Source of the DNA: Bacteroidales bacterium
GTDB lineage: Bacteria; Bacteroidota; Bacteroidia; Bacteroidales; P3
Direction: 5' to 3'
NCBI GenBank assembly: GCA_016283175.1
Contig: JAEEMK010000091.1
Location: 1-51,170 of the forward strand
Length of the DNA: 51,170 nt
In this document: in pieces, positions 7,068-16,382 of the stretch
Position numbering within the stretch: the stretch's first letter is position 1
Layout of the letters: every line of letters begins with the position of its first letter
Made by a program: the position numbers and the translations under genes
Notes under the pieces: generated by a model
What the model was told of the DNA's origin: nothing
Database searches by the model: none
Seen by the model: only the letters and a program-made list of their open reading frames with translations

Positions 7068-9197
7068 ATGGGAATTATTGGAAACATTAGAAAACACTCG
7101 TGGATAGCAGTCACCATTGTGGGTGTTGCTATCGTTGCTTTCATCATTGGCGACCTTACGAAGAACCGCAGCCGTGAGGCTTTTGTCAAGCTGGACGGTG
7201 AAGAGGTAACATACGACTATTTCAACAGCCGTGTACTTCAGCGTGAGCAGGACTACAATATGCGTGGCAACAGCAGCTACGCCTTCAAGGAGAGCATCTG
7301 GCAGGAGATTTTGCAGGAGCATCTGCTTGGCAAGGAAATGTCTGCTCTCGGTGTAACTGTTACCGATGCCGAGGTCAGCGATATGTACGTGGGCCGTTTC
7401 ATTCATCCTTCGCTGCAGCAGCAGTTCACCAATCCGCAGACAGGTGTTTATGACCGTCAAGGCATAAGCAACTATGTCCGTCAGATAGAGAGTCTGCCTG
7501 ATACGACAGAGGCCAAGATACAGTGGCTCAAATTCCAGGAGCAGATCCGCGAAGACCGTCAGCGCACAAAGTATGTCGTTATGCTCCAGAACGCAATGTA
7601 TATGCCTAAGGCTCTTGCCGAGAAGATTGCCGAAATGAGCAGCAAGCAGTCCGATGTCCGTGTTGCCGGTATGCTCTACTCGCAGTCTGCCGACATACAG
7701 GTCGACCTGACCGATGCCGACTATCAGAAGTTTTTCGACACTCACAAGAAAGAGCTCAACCGCGATGTGTTCCGTATGGACAACCGTGAGCAGCGCGAGG
7801 TTGCCTTTGCCGTTTTCACAGCCCAGCCTTCGCAGAACGATATGATGGAAATTCAAAACGAAGTCAATGGCTGGTGGAACGATATGCAGGCTATGGATGA
7901 CAACGAGGTTGTCGACTTTGTGAATATGCACGGAGGTTATGACTCGATGTTTGTCAGCAGCGACGTTTTCGCTACACCTCTTGACTCGGTCATTGGCGGT
8001 TCGCACGCCGGTACCGAGATTGCCCCGATGATTGTGCAGGCTATGACCAAGGATGGTTACAATCGCCACACTTACGGCGAGTATGTTATGGGTAAGGTGT
8101 TGAAGACCGAAATGCGTCCCGACAGCTTGCGCGTCTCCCTTATCCTCATCCCCTCGCAGAACTATCATCAGAGCATTACCCGCACTCCTGAACAGGCTGC
8201 CCACCTGCGCGACAGCGCAATGGCCAGCATCAAGGCAGGAATGCCTTTCGAGGCCGCTGTGGCTGCTTTCTCAATCGACACCAATAAGGGTGGCGACCAG
8301 GATTGGCAGGTTGACGGTGCCTATGGCATCCTGAACGAAGACATCGTTCATCACAATGTCGGCGACGTTTTCGACAAAGAACTTCCCAACAATGCCGGTT
8401 ACTTCATTGTGAAGGTCACTGGTAAGAGCTCTTCCAAGATGAAATACCGTGTTGCTTTGGCTCAGAAGGTCATCACTCCCAGCACTGATACCGAGAAGGA
8501 TGTTCGCGACCGCGCTAACCAGTTCGCCAGCCAGTTCTCGACTTGCCAGGCTATGATCGACGGCGCTCAGCAGCAGAATGTGCAGATGCGCAGCGCACTG
8601 CTGGTGTCGATGAGCGATTCTTTGACCGGTTTTGCCAACACTCGCGAAGCTGTCCGTTGGACATTCAACGAGAACACCAAGGCCGGTTTGGTAAGTGGCG
8701 AAATCTACAATTCAGACTACAGCTACATTGTTCTTGGTCTGCGTGAAATATATGTTCCCGACCACCTGACTCTTGATCAGGTCCGTCCTCTCATCGAGAA
8801 TCGCGTTCGCATTGAGAAACTCGGCGAACAGCTCGCTGCCAAGGCCGAAGAGGCTGCCAATGGCACCAAGGATATCAATGCTATTGCAGCCAAGCTTAAT
8901 GTCAGCGTCGACACTGTTGCGGGTGTGGCTTTCGGAGGCTATCTCGGCCGCAATGGTATGGAGCCCAAGGCCACTGGTGCCATCGCTGCAAAGAAGGACA
9001 CAGGCATCATCGGACCTATACAAGGTGCTAACGGTGTCTATGTCATCAGCGTAGACAGCAACAATCAGGGCGAGAAGAGCGATGCTGAAAGCGTTCGCCA
9101 AAGATATGAGAACACAGGTATGAATGGTCTCAACTATCTTATCCCAGTGCTGCAGAGCCGTGTCAAGATTGTCGACAACAGACTTATGTATCTCTAA
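7068..9197 (+). CDS. PpiD/SurA-like membrane-anchored peptidyl-prolyl isomerase
   Basis: A 709-residue periplasmic foldase anchored by one N-terminal transmembrane helix (about residues 11-29). A SurA_N-type helical domain follows, with the segment DGEEVTYDYFNSRVLQRE typical of PpiD-like proteins. A parvulin domain lies at roughly 345-455 and ends with the family features of a GGD-x-x-W turn and a hydrophobic GYFIVKV strand. A second, degenerate parvulin-like segment may follow near the C-terminus. It would help fold outer-membrane and periplasmic proteins. It has its own consensus promoter upstream and a terminator downstream, so it is probably monocistronic. Confidence 0.88.
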   Translation: MGIIGNIRKHSWIAVTIVGVAIVAFIIGDLTKNRSREAFVKLDGEEVTYDYFNSRVLQREQDYNMRGNSSYAFKESIWQEILQEHLLGKEMSALGVTVTDAEVSDMYVGRFIHPSLQQQFTNPQTGVYDRQGISNYVRQIESLPDTTEAKIQWLKFQEQIREDRQRTKYVVMLQNAMYMPKALAEKIAEMSSKQSDVRVAGMLYSQSADIQVDLTDADYQKFFDTHKKELNRDVFRMDNREQREVAFAVFTAQPSQNDMMEIQNEVNGWWNDMQAMDDNEVVDFVNMHGGYDSMFVSSDVFATPLDSVIGGSHAGTEIAPMIVQAMTKDGYNRHTYGEYVMGKVLKTEMRPDSLRVSLILIPSQNYHQSITRTPEQAAHLRDSAMASIKAGMPFEAAVAAFSIDTNKGGDQDWQVDGAYGILNEDIVHHNVGDVFDKELPNNAGYFIVKVTGKSSSKMKYRVALAQKVITPSTDTEKDVRDRANQFASQFSTCQAMIDGAQQQNVQMRSALLVSMSDSLTGFANTREAVRWTFNENTKAGLVSGEIYNSDYSYIVLGLREIYVPDHLTLDQVRPLIENRVRIEKLGEQLAAKAEEAANGTKDINAIAAKLNVSVDTVAGVAFGGYLGRNGMEPKATGAIAAKKDTGIIGPIQGANGVYVISVDSNNQGEKSDAESVRQRYENTGMNGLNYLIPVLQSRVKIVDNRLMYL

Positions 9198-9241
9198 TAC
9201 ATCTTTATCGCAAGTTGATATTCAACATAGATAAAACTAAG

Positions 9242-9280
9242 GCGGTGCGGAGGTGTGATAATCGAAGCACCGCTTTTTTT
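9242..9280 (+). terminator. Intrinsic terminator after the PpiD-like gene
   Basis: GCGGTGC (9242-9248) pairs with GCACCGC (9267-9273) around an 18-base loop and is followed by seven T. The hairpin argues against an alternative start of the next gene at 9255 and for the ATG at 9294. Confidence 0.8.
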
Positions 9281-9293
9281 CGATAGGAAAAGT

Positions 9294-9818
9294 ATGTCAG
9301 TAAAGGAAAAGATATCGGGCTTCTTTGCCAGCATCAAACGCTTCTTGCAGCGTCTTTGGAACGGTCGCCATACCATTGGTGACCTGGTGAAGCATAAGCA
9401 CCGCTTTGTGGTTCTCGATACCGAGACTTACAAGGAGAAGATATCTTTCCAATTGTCGGGCATCAATATCTTTGTTTTTCTCGGTGTCACGTCGCTGGTA
9501 CTGGTTTTTCTTACAGCCCTGCTGCTGGCTTTCACGCCTTTGCGCGAGCTGATTCCAGGCTATGCCAATACAGGTATGGTCGAGCAGACCTATGAAAATG
9601 CACGTATCATCGACTCGCTGGAAGCTGAGCTTAAGAGTCAGGAGGAGATGTTGGCAGACATACAATACATTATGTTGGGAAAAGACCCCGCCGAACGACA
9701 TATTGTGGAACAGCGACAGAAAGATAGCACCAAGGTGCAGCCTACACCGTATGTCAAGTCGAAGGCCGACAGCCTTTTGCGCGACGAGGTCGAAACGAGG
9801 GAGAATAATAAAAAATGA
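9294..9818 (+). CDS. Single-pass membrane protein of unknown function, upstream of dxr
   Basis: The 174-residue protein (start ATG 9294, chosen because 9255 lies inside a terminator) has a basic, amphipathic N-terminus and the segment HRFVVLDTETYKEKISFQLSG. One strong transmembrane helix follows (about 63-83), then a short coiled-coil-like stretch (residues 100-125) and a polar, charged tail. The arrangement resembles the N-terminal part of some Bacteroidota M23-peptidase-like cell-envelope proteins, but no peptidase domain is present. Its stop overlaps the dxr start (ATGA), so it is translationally coupled to dxr and upstream of rseP and an Lpt-type permease, suggesting an envelope role. I do not recognise a specific family. 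Confidence 0.75.
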   Translation: MSVKEKISGFFASIKRFLQRLWNGRHTIGDLVKHKHRFVVLDTETYKEKISFQLSGINIFVFLGVTSLVLVFLTALLLAFTPLRELIPGYANTGMVEQTYENARIIDSLEAELKSQEEMLADIQYIMLGKDPAERHIVEQRQKDSTKVQPTPYVKSKADSLLRDEVETRENNKK

Positions 9819-10966
9819 GCAAAAAGAAACAGATAGCCATCTTGGGTTCTACAGGCTCGATAGGTACCCAAACGCTCAACGTCATACGTCGCCATCCTGA
9901 TTTGTTCGAGGTTGAAGTGCTTGTGGCTGGCAGCAATGCCACGCTTCTGGCAGAGCAGGCTCTGGAGTTCAATCCCAATATGGTCGTCATAGCTGACAAG
10001 GCAAAGTATTCCGAGGTCAGCGAGGCTTTGAAGGACACCGATGTCAAGGTTTTTGCCGGCGTGGAGTCGGCGTGCGACGCTGTTGAGATGGATAGCATTG
10101 ACATTGTTGTTGCTGCCATTGTTGGTTTTGCAGGACTTCGGCCAACGCTCCGCGCCATCCAAGCTGGCAAGACCATTGCTCTTGCAAACAAGGAAACTAT
10201 GGTTGTTGCAGGTGAGATTGTTACCAGTGAAGCCCGACGTTGCGGTGTTGCCATCTTGCCCGTCGATTCCGAACATTCTGCCATATTCCAATGTCTGCAG
10301 GGCGAAATGCAGAACAGAATTGACAAAATACTGCTTACTGCCTCTGGCGGTCCGCTGTTTGGACGCAAACGCGAACAACTGGAAAATGTAACTTTGAATG
10401 AAGTGTTGAAACACCCTAATTGGAATATGGGCCGCAAGGTTACCATCGATTCTGCCAGCCTAATGAACAAAGGGCTGGAGGTCATTGAGGCTAAGTGGCT
10501 GTTTGGCGTTGGAACTGACCGTATTGATGTGCTTGTGCACCCTCAGAGCATTGTTCATTCAATGGTTCAGTTCGAGGATGGCTCGATCAAAGCTCAAATA
10601 GGTGCGCCGACAATGGAAACCCCGATACAATATGCCCTTTCGTACCCATATCGCATTGAAAGCCACATACCGCGTTTCAGTTTCTGGGAACATCCCGAGT
10701 TGACATTCTTCCGTCCTGATATCGAGACATTTCGCTGCCTTCCGTTGGCTTACAATGCCATAGAACGCGGGGGCAATATGCCTTGTGTTATGAATGCTGC
10801 CAATGAAGTTGCGGTGCAACTTTTTATAGATGGTCGTATACGTTTCATAGATATCGCCGATTTTGTAGGCAATGCTATGTCGAAGGCGCATTTTATTGAA
10901 AAACCGACTTTTGAACAATTGATGGAATGCGATTGTGAAGTCCGTAAAGAATTAACGAATAAATAA
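9815..10966 (+). CDS. dxr: 1-deoxy-D-xylulose 5-phosphate reductoisomerase
   Basis: A 383-residue enzyme of the MEP isoprenoid pathway that converts DXP to MEP with NADPH. It has the Rossmann motif GSTGSIGTQ (residues 11-19), ANKETMV, the metal/substrate motif PVDSEHSAIFQ, TASGGP, and the SASLMNKGLEVIEA loop. The C-terminal helical domain is present and the length is standard. The start overlaps the previous stop by four bases, and rseP follows after seven bases, so the genes form one operon. A dxr-rseP pair is a common Bacteroidota arrangement. Confidence 0.97.
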   Translation: MSKKKQIAILGSTGSIGTQTLNVIRRHPDLFEVEVLVAGSNATLLAEQALEFNPNMVVIADKAKYSEVSEALKDTDVKVFAGVESACDAVEMDSIDIVVAAIVGFAGLRPTLRAIQAGKTIALANKETMVVAGEIVTSEARRCGVAILPVDSEHSAIFQCLQGEMQNRIDKILLTASGGPLFGRKREQLENVTLNEVLKHPNWNMGRKVTIDSASLMNKGLEVIEAKWLFGVGTDRIDVLVHPQSIVHSMVQFEDGSIKAQIGAPTMETPIQYALSYPYRIESHIPRFSFWEHPELTFFRPDIETFRCLPLAYNAIERGGNMPCVMNAANEVAVQLFIDGRIRFIDIADFVGNAMSKAHFIEKPTFEQLMECDCEVRKELTNK

Positions 10967-10973
10967 ACAAATA

Positions 10974-12446
10974 ATGAAAATACTGGCCCTGATACTAAGC
11001 CTCTCACTGCTTGTCATTACGCACGAATTAGGTCACTTCCTGTTTGCACGTCTCTTCAAGACCCGTGTGCGTCGTTTCTACCTTTTTTTCAACTGGAAGT
11101 TTTCAATCCTAAAAGCTAAAAAGTTCAACGGCAAATGGCATTTCCTTTTCTTCAATGCCACAACTCCCGATGAATGGGATGAGAAAAACCTTTCTCCCGA
11201 GGACCAGGACAATACCCTGTGGGGAATAGGCTGGATTCCGCTGGGCGGTTATTGCGACATTGCTGGAATGGTTGATGAAACCAAGAATTCCGATGACCTT
11301 GAATCCGAACCCCAACCGTGGGAATATCGCTCGAAGAAAGCTTGGCAGCGACTTTGTATCATCAGCGGCGGTGTGCTGGTAAATTTCATTTCCGCACTTC
11401 TCATCTACTCCTGCATCTTTGCCCATTGGGGCAAGAACGACCTGCCTTTGCAGAATGCTCAGTTAGGCTATGACTATAACGAGATTCTGCAAAACGAGGG
11501 ATTTCAGAAAGGTGACATAATCTATGCCATCGACGGCGAAGAAATGAACGACATAGTCAAGACACAACACAAACTGTTGCTTGATCGTCCAAGCGTGGTC
11601 ACTGTGTTGCGACATCAGACTGTTGCAGATACCGTTTTTTATGACAGCACTGCCGTTAGTGAATCTGTCTCTGCTGAAGTCGTCGAACGTGACACTGTAC
11701 TTCTTGTAGACCTGCCTATCTCGTGCGACTTGTTGACGAAGCTCAACCCGCGCGACACCAATCTGCTTTTCACTGTCCGTGCACCTTTCGTGGTCAAGGA
11801 TTTCGGTCCCGGCTCGCGTGCCAAACGTGGTGGTATGCAGATCGGAGACAGTGTCGTAAGCATCAATGGCGAGCCTATGTCTTGCTATACTGAGATTTCT
11901 GCCCGTCTGAAAGATTTAAGCGGTCAGACGATAAACATAGGCTTATGGCGCGACGGTAGTTTGGACAGTGCTAGTGTGGAAGTTGACAAAAAAGGCAAGA
12001 TAGGGGTTTACCTGAAAGATTACAAGGACATCTTTAAGTGTGTCCATACCGATTACACCCTTTTGCAGGCCATTCCTGTCGGTATTAGCTATGGCTGGAA
12101 CCAGATGACTACCTATGTACGCTCGTTGCGTGTCCTGTTCACTCCCGACGGTTACAAAGGCTTGGGCGGTTTTGGCACGCTGGGCGGCCTTTTCCCCGAC
12201 AAGTGGAGCTGGTATTCGTTCTGGACCATTACTGCTCTTCTCGCCTTGATTCTGGCCTTTATGAACGTGATTCCCATACCGGGTCTCGACGGTGGACATA
12301 TCCTTTTCACACTTTGGGAAATCATCACTCGTCGCAAACCCAGCGACAAGTTCCTTGATGTGGCACAATCCGTCGGAATGGTTTTGCTGCTGGCGCTGCT
12401 TGTTGTAGCTAATGGCAACGATATTCTGCGCTGGCTAGGATTCTGA
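10974..12446 (+). CDS. rseP: Site-2 protease RseP (membrane zinc metalloprotease)
   Basis: A 490-residue intramembrane protease of the S2P family. The zinc motif His17-Glu-Leu-Gly-His21 lies in the first transmembrane helix, and the second catalytic motif is NVIPIPGLDGGH near residue 436. Between them are a membrane hairpin and two PDZ-like domains, the second with the RAKRGGMQIGDSVVSINGE signature. It would cut anti-sigma factors or leftover signal peptides in the inner membrane. It lies between dxr and an LptF/G-like gene. Confidence 0.94.
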   Translation: MKILALILSLSLLVITHELGHFLFARLFKTRVRRFYLFFNWKFSILKAKKFNGKWHFLFFNATTPDEWDEKNLSPEDQDNTLWGIGWIPLGGYCDIAGMVDETKNSDDLESEPQPWEYRSKKAWQRLCIISGGVLVNFISALLIYSCIFAHWGKNDLPLQNAQLGYDYNEILQNEGFQKGDIIYAIDGEEMNDIVKTQHKLLLDRPSVVTVLRHQTVADTVFYDSTAVSESVSAEVVERDTVLLVDLPISCDLLTKLNPRDTNLLFTVRAPFVVKDFGPGSRAKRGGMQIGDSVVSINGEPMSCYTEISARLKDLSGQTINIGLWRDGSLDSASVEVDKKGKIGVYLKDYKDIFKCVHTDYTLLQAIPVGISYGWNQMTTYVRSLRVLFTPDGYKGLGGFGTLGGLFPDKWSWYSFWTITALLALILAFMNVIPIPGLDGGHILFTLWEIITRRKPSDKFLDVAQSVGMVLLLALLVVANGNDILRWLGF

Positions 12447-12498
12447 TTACAATAGGTTTTTCTGCCTTTTGACATTCTGAATTTGTATTTCGCCGAAG

Positions 12499-13830
12499 AT
12501 GAAAAAGCTCGATAAACTGATAGTGAAGTCTTATGTGGGTCCATTGGTTCTCACATTCTTCATCGCTGTCTTTGTCTTGCTTATGCAGTTCATCTGGAAA
12601 TATGTCGACGACATTGCCGGCAAGGGACTGTCTGTTGGCATTATTGCCGAGCTGATGCTCGATGCCTCGGCAACTTTTGTTCCTATGGCTATGCCCATAG
12701 CAGTTCTTTTTGCTTCCATTATGACGATGGGCAACCTCGGTGAGCATTATGAACTTGTAGCAATAAAAAGCGGCGGTGTTCCTCTCTGGCGTGCAATGAT
12801 GCCTATGGGTGTCATCGTCGTCGTTATGACTGTCGTGGCATTCCTTTTTGCCGACTATGTTATGCCTTCGGCCGTGCTGAAGTATCGTGCCACACTCTAC
12901 GACATAACACGCAAGAAACCGGCATTGAATATACGACCGGGAGAATACTATTCCGAAATCGATGGTTTCGTGATACGCGTCAACCAAAAAGATCCTGACG
13001 GTAAAACGCTTCACGATATCACTATCTATGACCATCGCGGTTCTTCCAGCCAGCCCGATATTGTTGTGGCGCGCAAAGGTACGATGCAAACCACCCCCGA
13101 CGAACGTTATTTGCTCTTCACTCTGTATGACGGATGCTCGTACAGCGAGAACGATGCAAATGCCAACGCAGAGTCGAAACCTTTCACGCGTATTTATTTC
13201 GAAAAGAATGAACTGACCTTCGACCTGTCTGGATTTGCTTTTGACAAGTCCGACGAAAGTATTTTTCAGGGCGGCTATCAGATGATGAATACGCGGCAGC
13301 TTGATTCCAACATCGTCCGCCTCAAGGATCAGCGTAGTGAATCGCTGGCTTCGCAGAAGCAGAATATAAGGAATATTATGCCTTCATACATTGTTACAGG
13401 CGGTGAGAAGAAATCCTGTGCCGACTTGTGCGACTCGCTTCCGACACGTGAATACAACCGAGTCTACACCGATGCCCTCAGCAAGGCCGAGCGATGTCTC
13501 AGCGATGTAGGGATTCATAGTCAGGTGTTCCAGTCACAAACCGAATACATCAACCGTCACTACATTGAGTGGCATCGCAAGTGGACTCTCAGCCTGGCTT
13601 GCATTGTCCTTTTCCTTGTCGGAGCGCCCTTCGGATCCATTGTCCGCAAAGGCGGTCTTGGTATGCCTTTGGTAGCTTCGGTTGTCTTCTTTGTACTTTA
13701 CTATGTGGTCGGTATGATTGCCGAAAAAGCTGTCCGCGAAGGCGCCCTTGGCAGTGTTGGAATGTGGGTGTCCACGTTCGTAATGCTACCCATAGGTCTG
13801 TTCCTGACCTACAAAGCTGTCCAGCGATAG
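12499..13830 (+). CDS. LptF/LptG (YjgP/YjgQ) family permease
   Basis: A 443-residue membrane protein with the fold of the Lpt permeases that draw LPS from the inner membrane using the LptB ATPase. The N-terminus (KLDKLIVKSYVGPLVLTFF) is typical. Three transmembrane helices come first, then a large periplasmic beta-jellyroll-like region (about 120-320), then three C-terminal helices with the conserved GAPFGSIVRKGGLGMP loop. Bacteroidota often carry such genes apart from lptB; lptB and lptE are both in this window, far away. Which of LptF or LptG it corresponds to cannot be told from sequence alone. Confidence 0.88.
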   Translation: MKKLDKLIVKSYVGPLVLTFFIAVFVLLMQFIWKYVDDIAGKGLSVGIIAELMLDASATFVPMAMPIAVLFASIMTMGNLGEHYELVAIKSGGVPLWRAMMPMGVIVVVMTVVAFLFADYVMPSAVLKYRATLYDITRKKPALNIRPGEYYSEIDGFVIRVNQKDPDGKTLHDITIYDHRGSSSQPDIVVARKGTMQTTPDERYLLFTLYDGCSYSENDANANAESKPFTRIYFEKNELTFDLSGFAFDKSDESIFQGGYQMMNTRQLDSNIVRLKDQRSESLASQKQNIRNIMPSYIVTGGEKKSCADLCDSLPTREYNRVYTDALSKAERCLSDVGIHSQVFQSQTEYINRHYIEWHRKWTLSLACIVLFLVGAPFGSIVRKGGLGMPLVASVVFFVLYYVVGMIAEKAVREGALGSVGMWVSTFVMLPIGLFLTYKAVQR

Positions 13831-13871
13831 CGTTGCTGATTGTTTAAAATGTGAAGCTCCGTTCTGCCAGT

Positions 13872-15110
13872 TTAATTTGAGACAATTTTCGAACGGCTCA
13901 GTTTTTCAGTGGCCATCTTCTTGGTTATGCGTATTTTCTCACCTTTGTGCGATGGCAACTCAAACATCAGGTCGTTCATTATCGATTCCACTATGGATCG
14001 CAGTCCTCGTGCTCCAAGTTTATACTCGACGGCGGTGTCCACAATTGCATCCAGTGCTCCCTTGTCGAACTCAAGAGTTACATTGTCCATTTTGAACAGT
14101 TCTTGGTATTGTTTGACAAGGGCATTTTTGGGTTCCGTGAGGATGCGGCGCAATGCATCGCGATCCAGCGGCTCAAGGTGTGTCAGCACCGGGAATCGGC
14201 CCACCAGTTCTGGAATAAGTCCGAACTTTTTGAGGTCCATAGGCAGTATGTATTGCAGCAGGTTGTGACGGTCGATTTCCTCGCGGGTCTTTGTTCCGTT
14301 GAAACCGATAACGTTCGATTTCATACGCTGTGCAATGTCACGTTCTATGCCGTCGAAGGCACCACCCGAGATAAAGAGTATATTGCGTGTGTTAACCTGT
14401 ATCATCTGTTGTTCAGGGTGCTTTCGGCCTCCCTGTGGCGGTACGTTGACCACGGCACCTTCAAGCAGCTTCAGCATTGCTTGCTGAACGCCCTCGCCCG
14501 ATACATCGCGTGTGATTGAGGGATTGTCGCTTTTACGTGCAATTTTGTCTATCTCGTCGATGAAAACGATGCCGCGTTCGGCGGCAGCGACATCGTAGTC
14601 GGCGGCTTGCAACAGGCGTACCAGCACGTTCTCAACATCGTCACCCACATAGCCAGCCTCGGTCAGCGTTGTGGCGTCGGCTATGCAGAAGGGCACCTGC
14701 AGCATACGGGCTATGGTTCTGGCCATAAGTGTCTTGCCGGTGCCGGTCTCGCCGACCAGTATGATATTCGACTTCTCGATCTCAACGTCGTTTTTGCTGC
14801 CGGTCGATTCGTAGTAGCGAAGGCGTTTGTAGTGGTTGTAAACAGCCACGGAAAGCACCTTTTTGGCCTCGTCCTGGCCAATGACGTACTGGTCCATAAG
14901 AGCCTTTATCTCCGCCGGTGTTGGTATGTCCGACACAGTGGAACTGAACTTCTTGCTGTGCTGGTGGTTCTGTTCGTTGATAATCAGATTGGCCTGCGCA
15001 ATGCAGTCTGTGCATATAAATCCATCGATGCCGGTAAGGAGCATAGAGCATTGCGACGCGGGGCGGCCGCAGAAAGAACAATGATCCTCGTTATTTTTTT
15101 TGTTTGCCAT
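13872..15110 (-). CDS. clpX: ATP-dependent Clp protease ATP-binding subunit ClpX
   Basis: A 412-residue AAA+ unfoldase that feeds substrates to ClpP. The N-terminal zinc-binding domain has two CxxC pairs (CSFC and CTDC). Walker A is GETGTGKT and Walker B FIDEIDK; the [11 protein letters not shown] segment and the C-terminal ARGLRSIVE sensor-2 helix are typical. The IGF-type ClpP-binding loop reads VIGFNG. It is the last gene of an apparent mrdA-rodA-clpX operon (24-base gap after rodA). In many Bacteroidota clpX sits with tig and clpP, so this location is unusual. Confidence 0.96.
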   Translation of the reverse strand: MANKKNNEDHCSFCGRPASQCSMLLTGIDGFICTDCIAQANLIINEQNHQHSKKFSSTVSDIPTPAEIKALMDQYVIGQDEAKKVLSVAVYNHYKRLRYYESTGSKNDVEIEKSNIILVGETGTGKTLMARTIARMLQVPFCIADATTLTEAGYVGDDVENVLVRLLQAADYDVAAAERGIVFIDEIDKIARKSDNPSITRDVSGEGVQQAMLKLLEGAVVNVPPQGGRKHPEQQMIQVNTRNILFISGGAFDGIERDIAQRMKSNVIGFNGTKTREEIDRHNLLQYILPMDLKKFGLIPELVGRFPVLTHLEPLDRDALRRILTEPKNALVKQYQELFKMDNVTLEFDKGALDAIVDTAVEYKLGARGLRSIVESIMNDLMFELPSHKGEKIRITKKMATEKLSRSKIVSN

Positions 15111-15134
15111 AGAATGGTTTGTATTTTCTTGTGT

Positions 15135-16382
15135 TTAAATTGGTGTGGTGCGCTCCTGGTCCTGACGCAGGAATATGAACAGCAGTATGGTGAAAGCCAG
15201 CAGCGACGAGCCGCCGTAGCTGAAGAACGGCAGCGGGATGCCGATGACAGGCAACAGGCCAAGCACCATACCTATGTTGATCAAAAAGTGTAGGAAAAGT
15301 ATGCTTGCCACAGAGTAGCCATAGAATCGCGAAAACTTCGAATACTGCCGTTCGGCAAGTCTTATTATCCTGAGCAGCAGGCTTATGTAGGCTGCAATCA
15401 GCACCAGTGAGCCTATAAAGCCCCATTCCTCGCCGACGGTGCAGAAAATGAAGTCGGTCTCCTGTTCAGGCACAAAGTCGGCCTTGGTGATGGTGCCGTT
15501 CAGGAACCCTTTGCCGAATAGGCCGCCCGAACCGATAGCAATCTTCGACTGGTGCACGTTGTAGCCGGTGTCGCTGGTGTCGTCTGTTTTCCCGAGCAGA
15601 ACGTATATGCGGTCGCGTTGGTGCGGCTCCAGCACTTTGTCGAATACCAGGTCTACCGAGAAAATAAAAGCTGTGCAGGCCAGAAAAGCCACCGTCACCC
15701 ACACATAGTGCGTCCGTGTGCGTTTGTTGAGCCACACAAAGAGGTAAAACAAACCTATGGCGGCAAGAACACCGACAAGGATGAACTTGTTGATCAGCAG
15801 AGCCAAGACAAACAGAACGGCAGCTATAAGACCGGTAATAAGTATCTTTGCCGACATACCCTCGCGGTATAGCGGCAGCAGGAAACTGCCAAACACCAGT
15901 GCCGACCCGGCATCGTGCTGCAGCAGGATTATGCCTGCGGGAATCAGGATGATGGTCCACGCTATTATTTTTGTCCTCAGCTGGCTGTAGTCGAGATCCA
16001 GGGCGCTCATATATTTTGCCAGCGCCAGCGCCGTGGCAAACTTGGCAAACTCCGACGACTGGAACTTGAACGAGCCAATCTTTATCCACGACAGGCCGCC
16101 GTTGGTCGCCGTGCCGATAAACAGAGTCAGTATCAGCAGCCCTATGACACCGGCATATATCAAATACGCCGTCGAGGAGAAAATATGCGGGTCTATGTGT
16201 GTGATCAGCAGAGCGACAATGGCCGCCACGCCTATCCACATCAGCTGTTTGCCGTGGTTGGTGGCAAGGTCGAAAACGGCCGTGTGCGCGTCGTCATAGC
16301 AGGCGGCATAGATGTTGAACCATCCAAAAATAAGGATGAAGGCATATAGCGCAACGGATATCCAGTCTATCTTGTTTTCCAT
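15135..16382 (-). CDS. rodA: Rod-shape SEDS glycosyltransferase RodA
   Basis: A 415-residue polytopic protein of the SEDS family, the peptidoglycan polymerase of the elongasome. About ten transmembrane helices are visible. Conserved segments include SWIKIGSFKFQSSEFAK, the YQSKIAIGSGG-like stretch (VHQSKIAIGSGGLFGKG), DFIFCTVGEEWGF with the conserved acidic residue, and the C-terminal IPLPFFSYGGSSLL. The start codon shares one base with the mrdA stop (TAATG), so the two are translationally coupled, as expected for a cognate polymerase/transpeptidase pair. Confidence 0.95.
   Translation of the reverse strand: MENKIDWISVALYAFILIFGWFNIYAACYDDAHTAVFDLATNHGKQLMWIGVAAIVALLITHIDPHIFSSTAYLIYAGVIGLLILTLFIGTATNGGLSWIKIGSFKFQSSEFAKFATALALAKYMSALDLDYSQLRTKIIAWTIILIPAGIILLQHDAGSALVFGSFLLPLYREGMSAKILITGLIAAVLFVLALLINKFILVGVLAAIGLFYLFVWLNKRTRTHYVWVTVAFLACTAFIFSVDLVFDKVLEPHQRDRIYVLLGKTDDTSDTGYNVHQSKIAIGSGGLFGKGFLNGTITKADFVPEQETDFIFCTVGEEWGFIGSLVLIAAYISLLLRIIRLAERQYSKFSRFYGYSVASILFLHFLINIGMVLGLLPVIGIPLPFFSYGGSSLLAFTILLFIFLRQDQERTTPI

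Noticed and set aside
7047-8204. Long minus-strand reading frame opposite the PpiD-like gene
   Set aside because: It is a shadow of a gene with strong codon bias; the plus-strand protein has clear domains and a consensus promoter.
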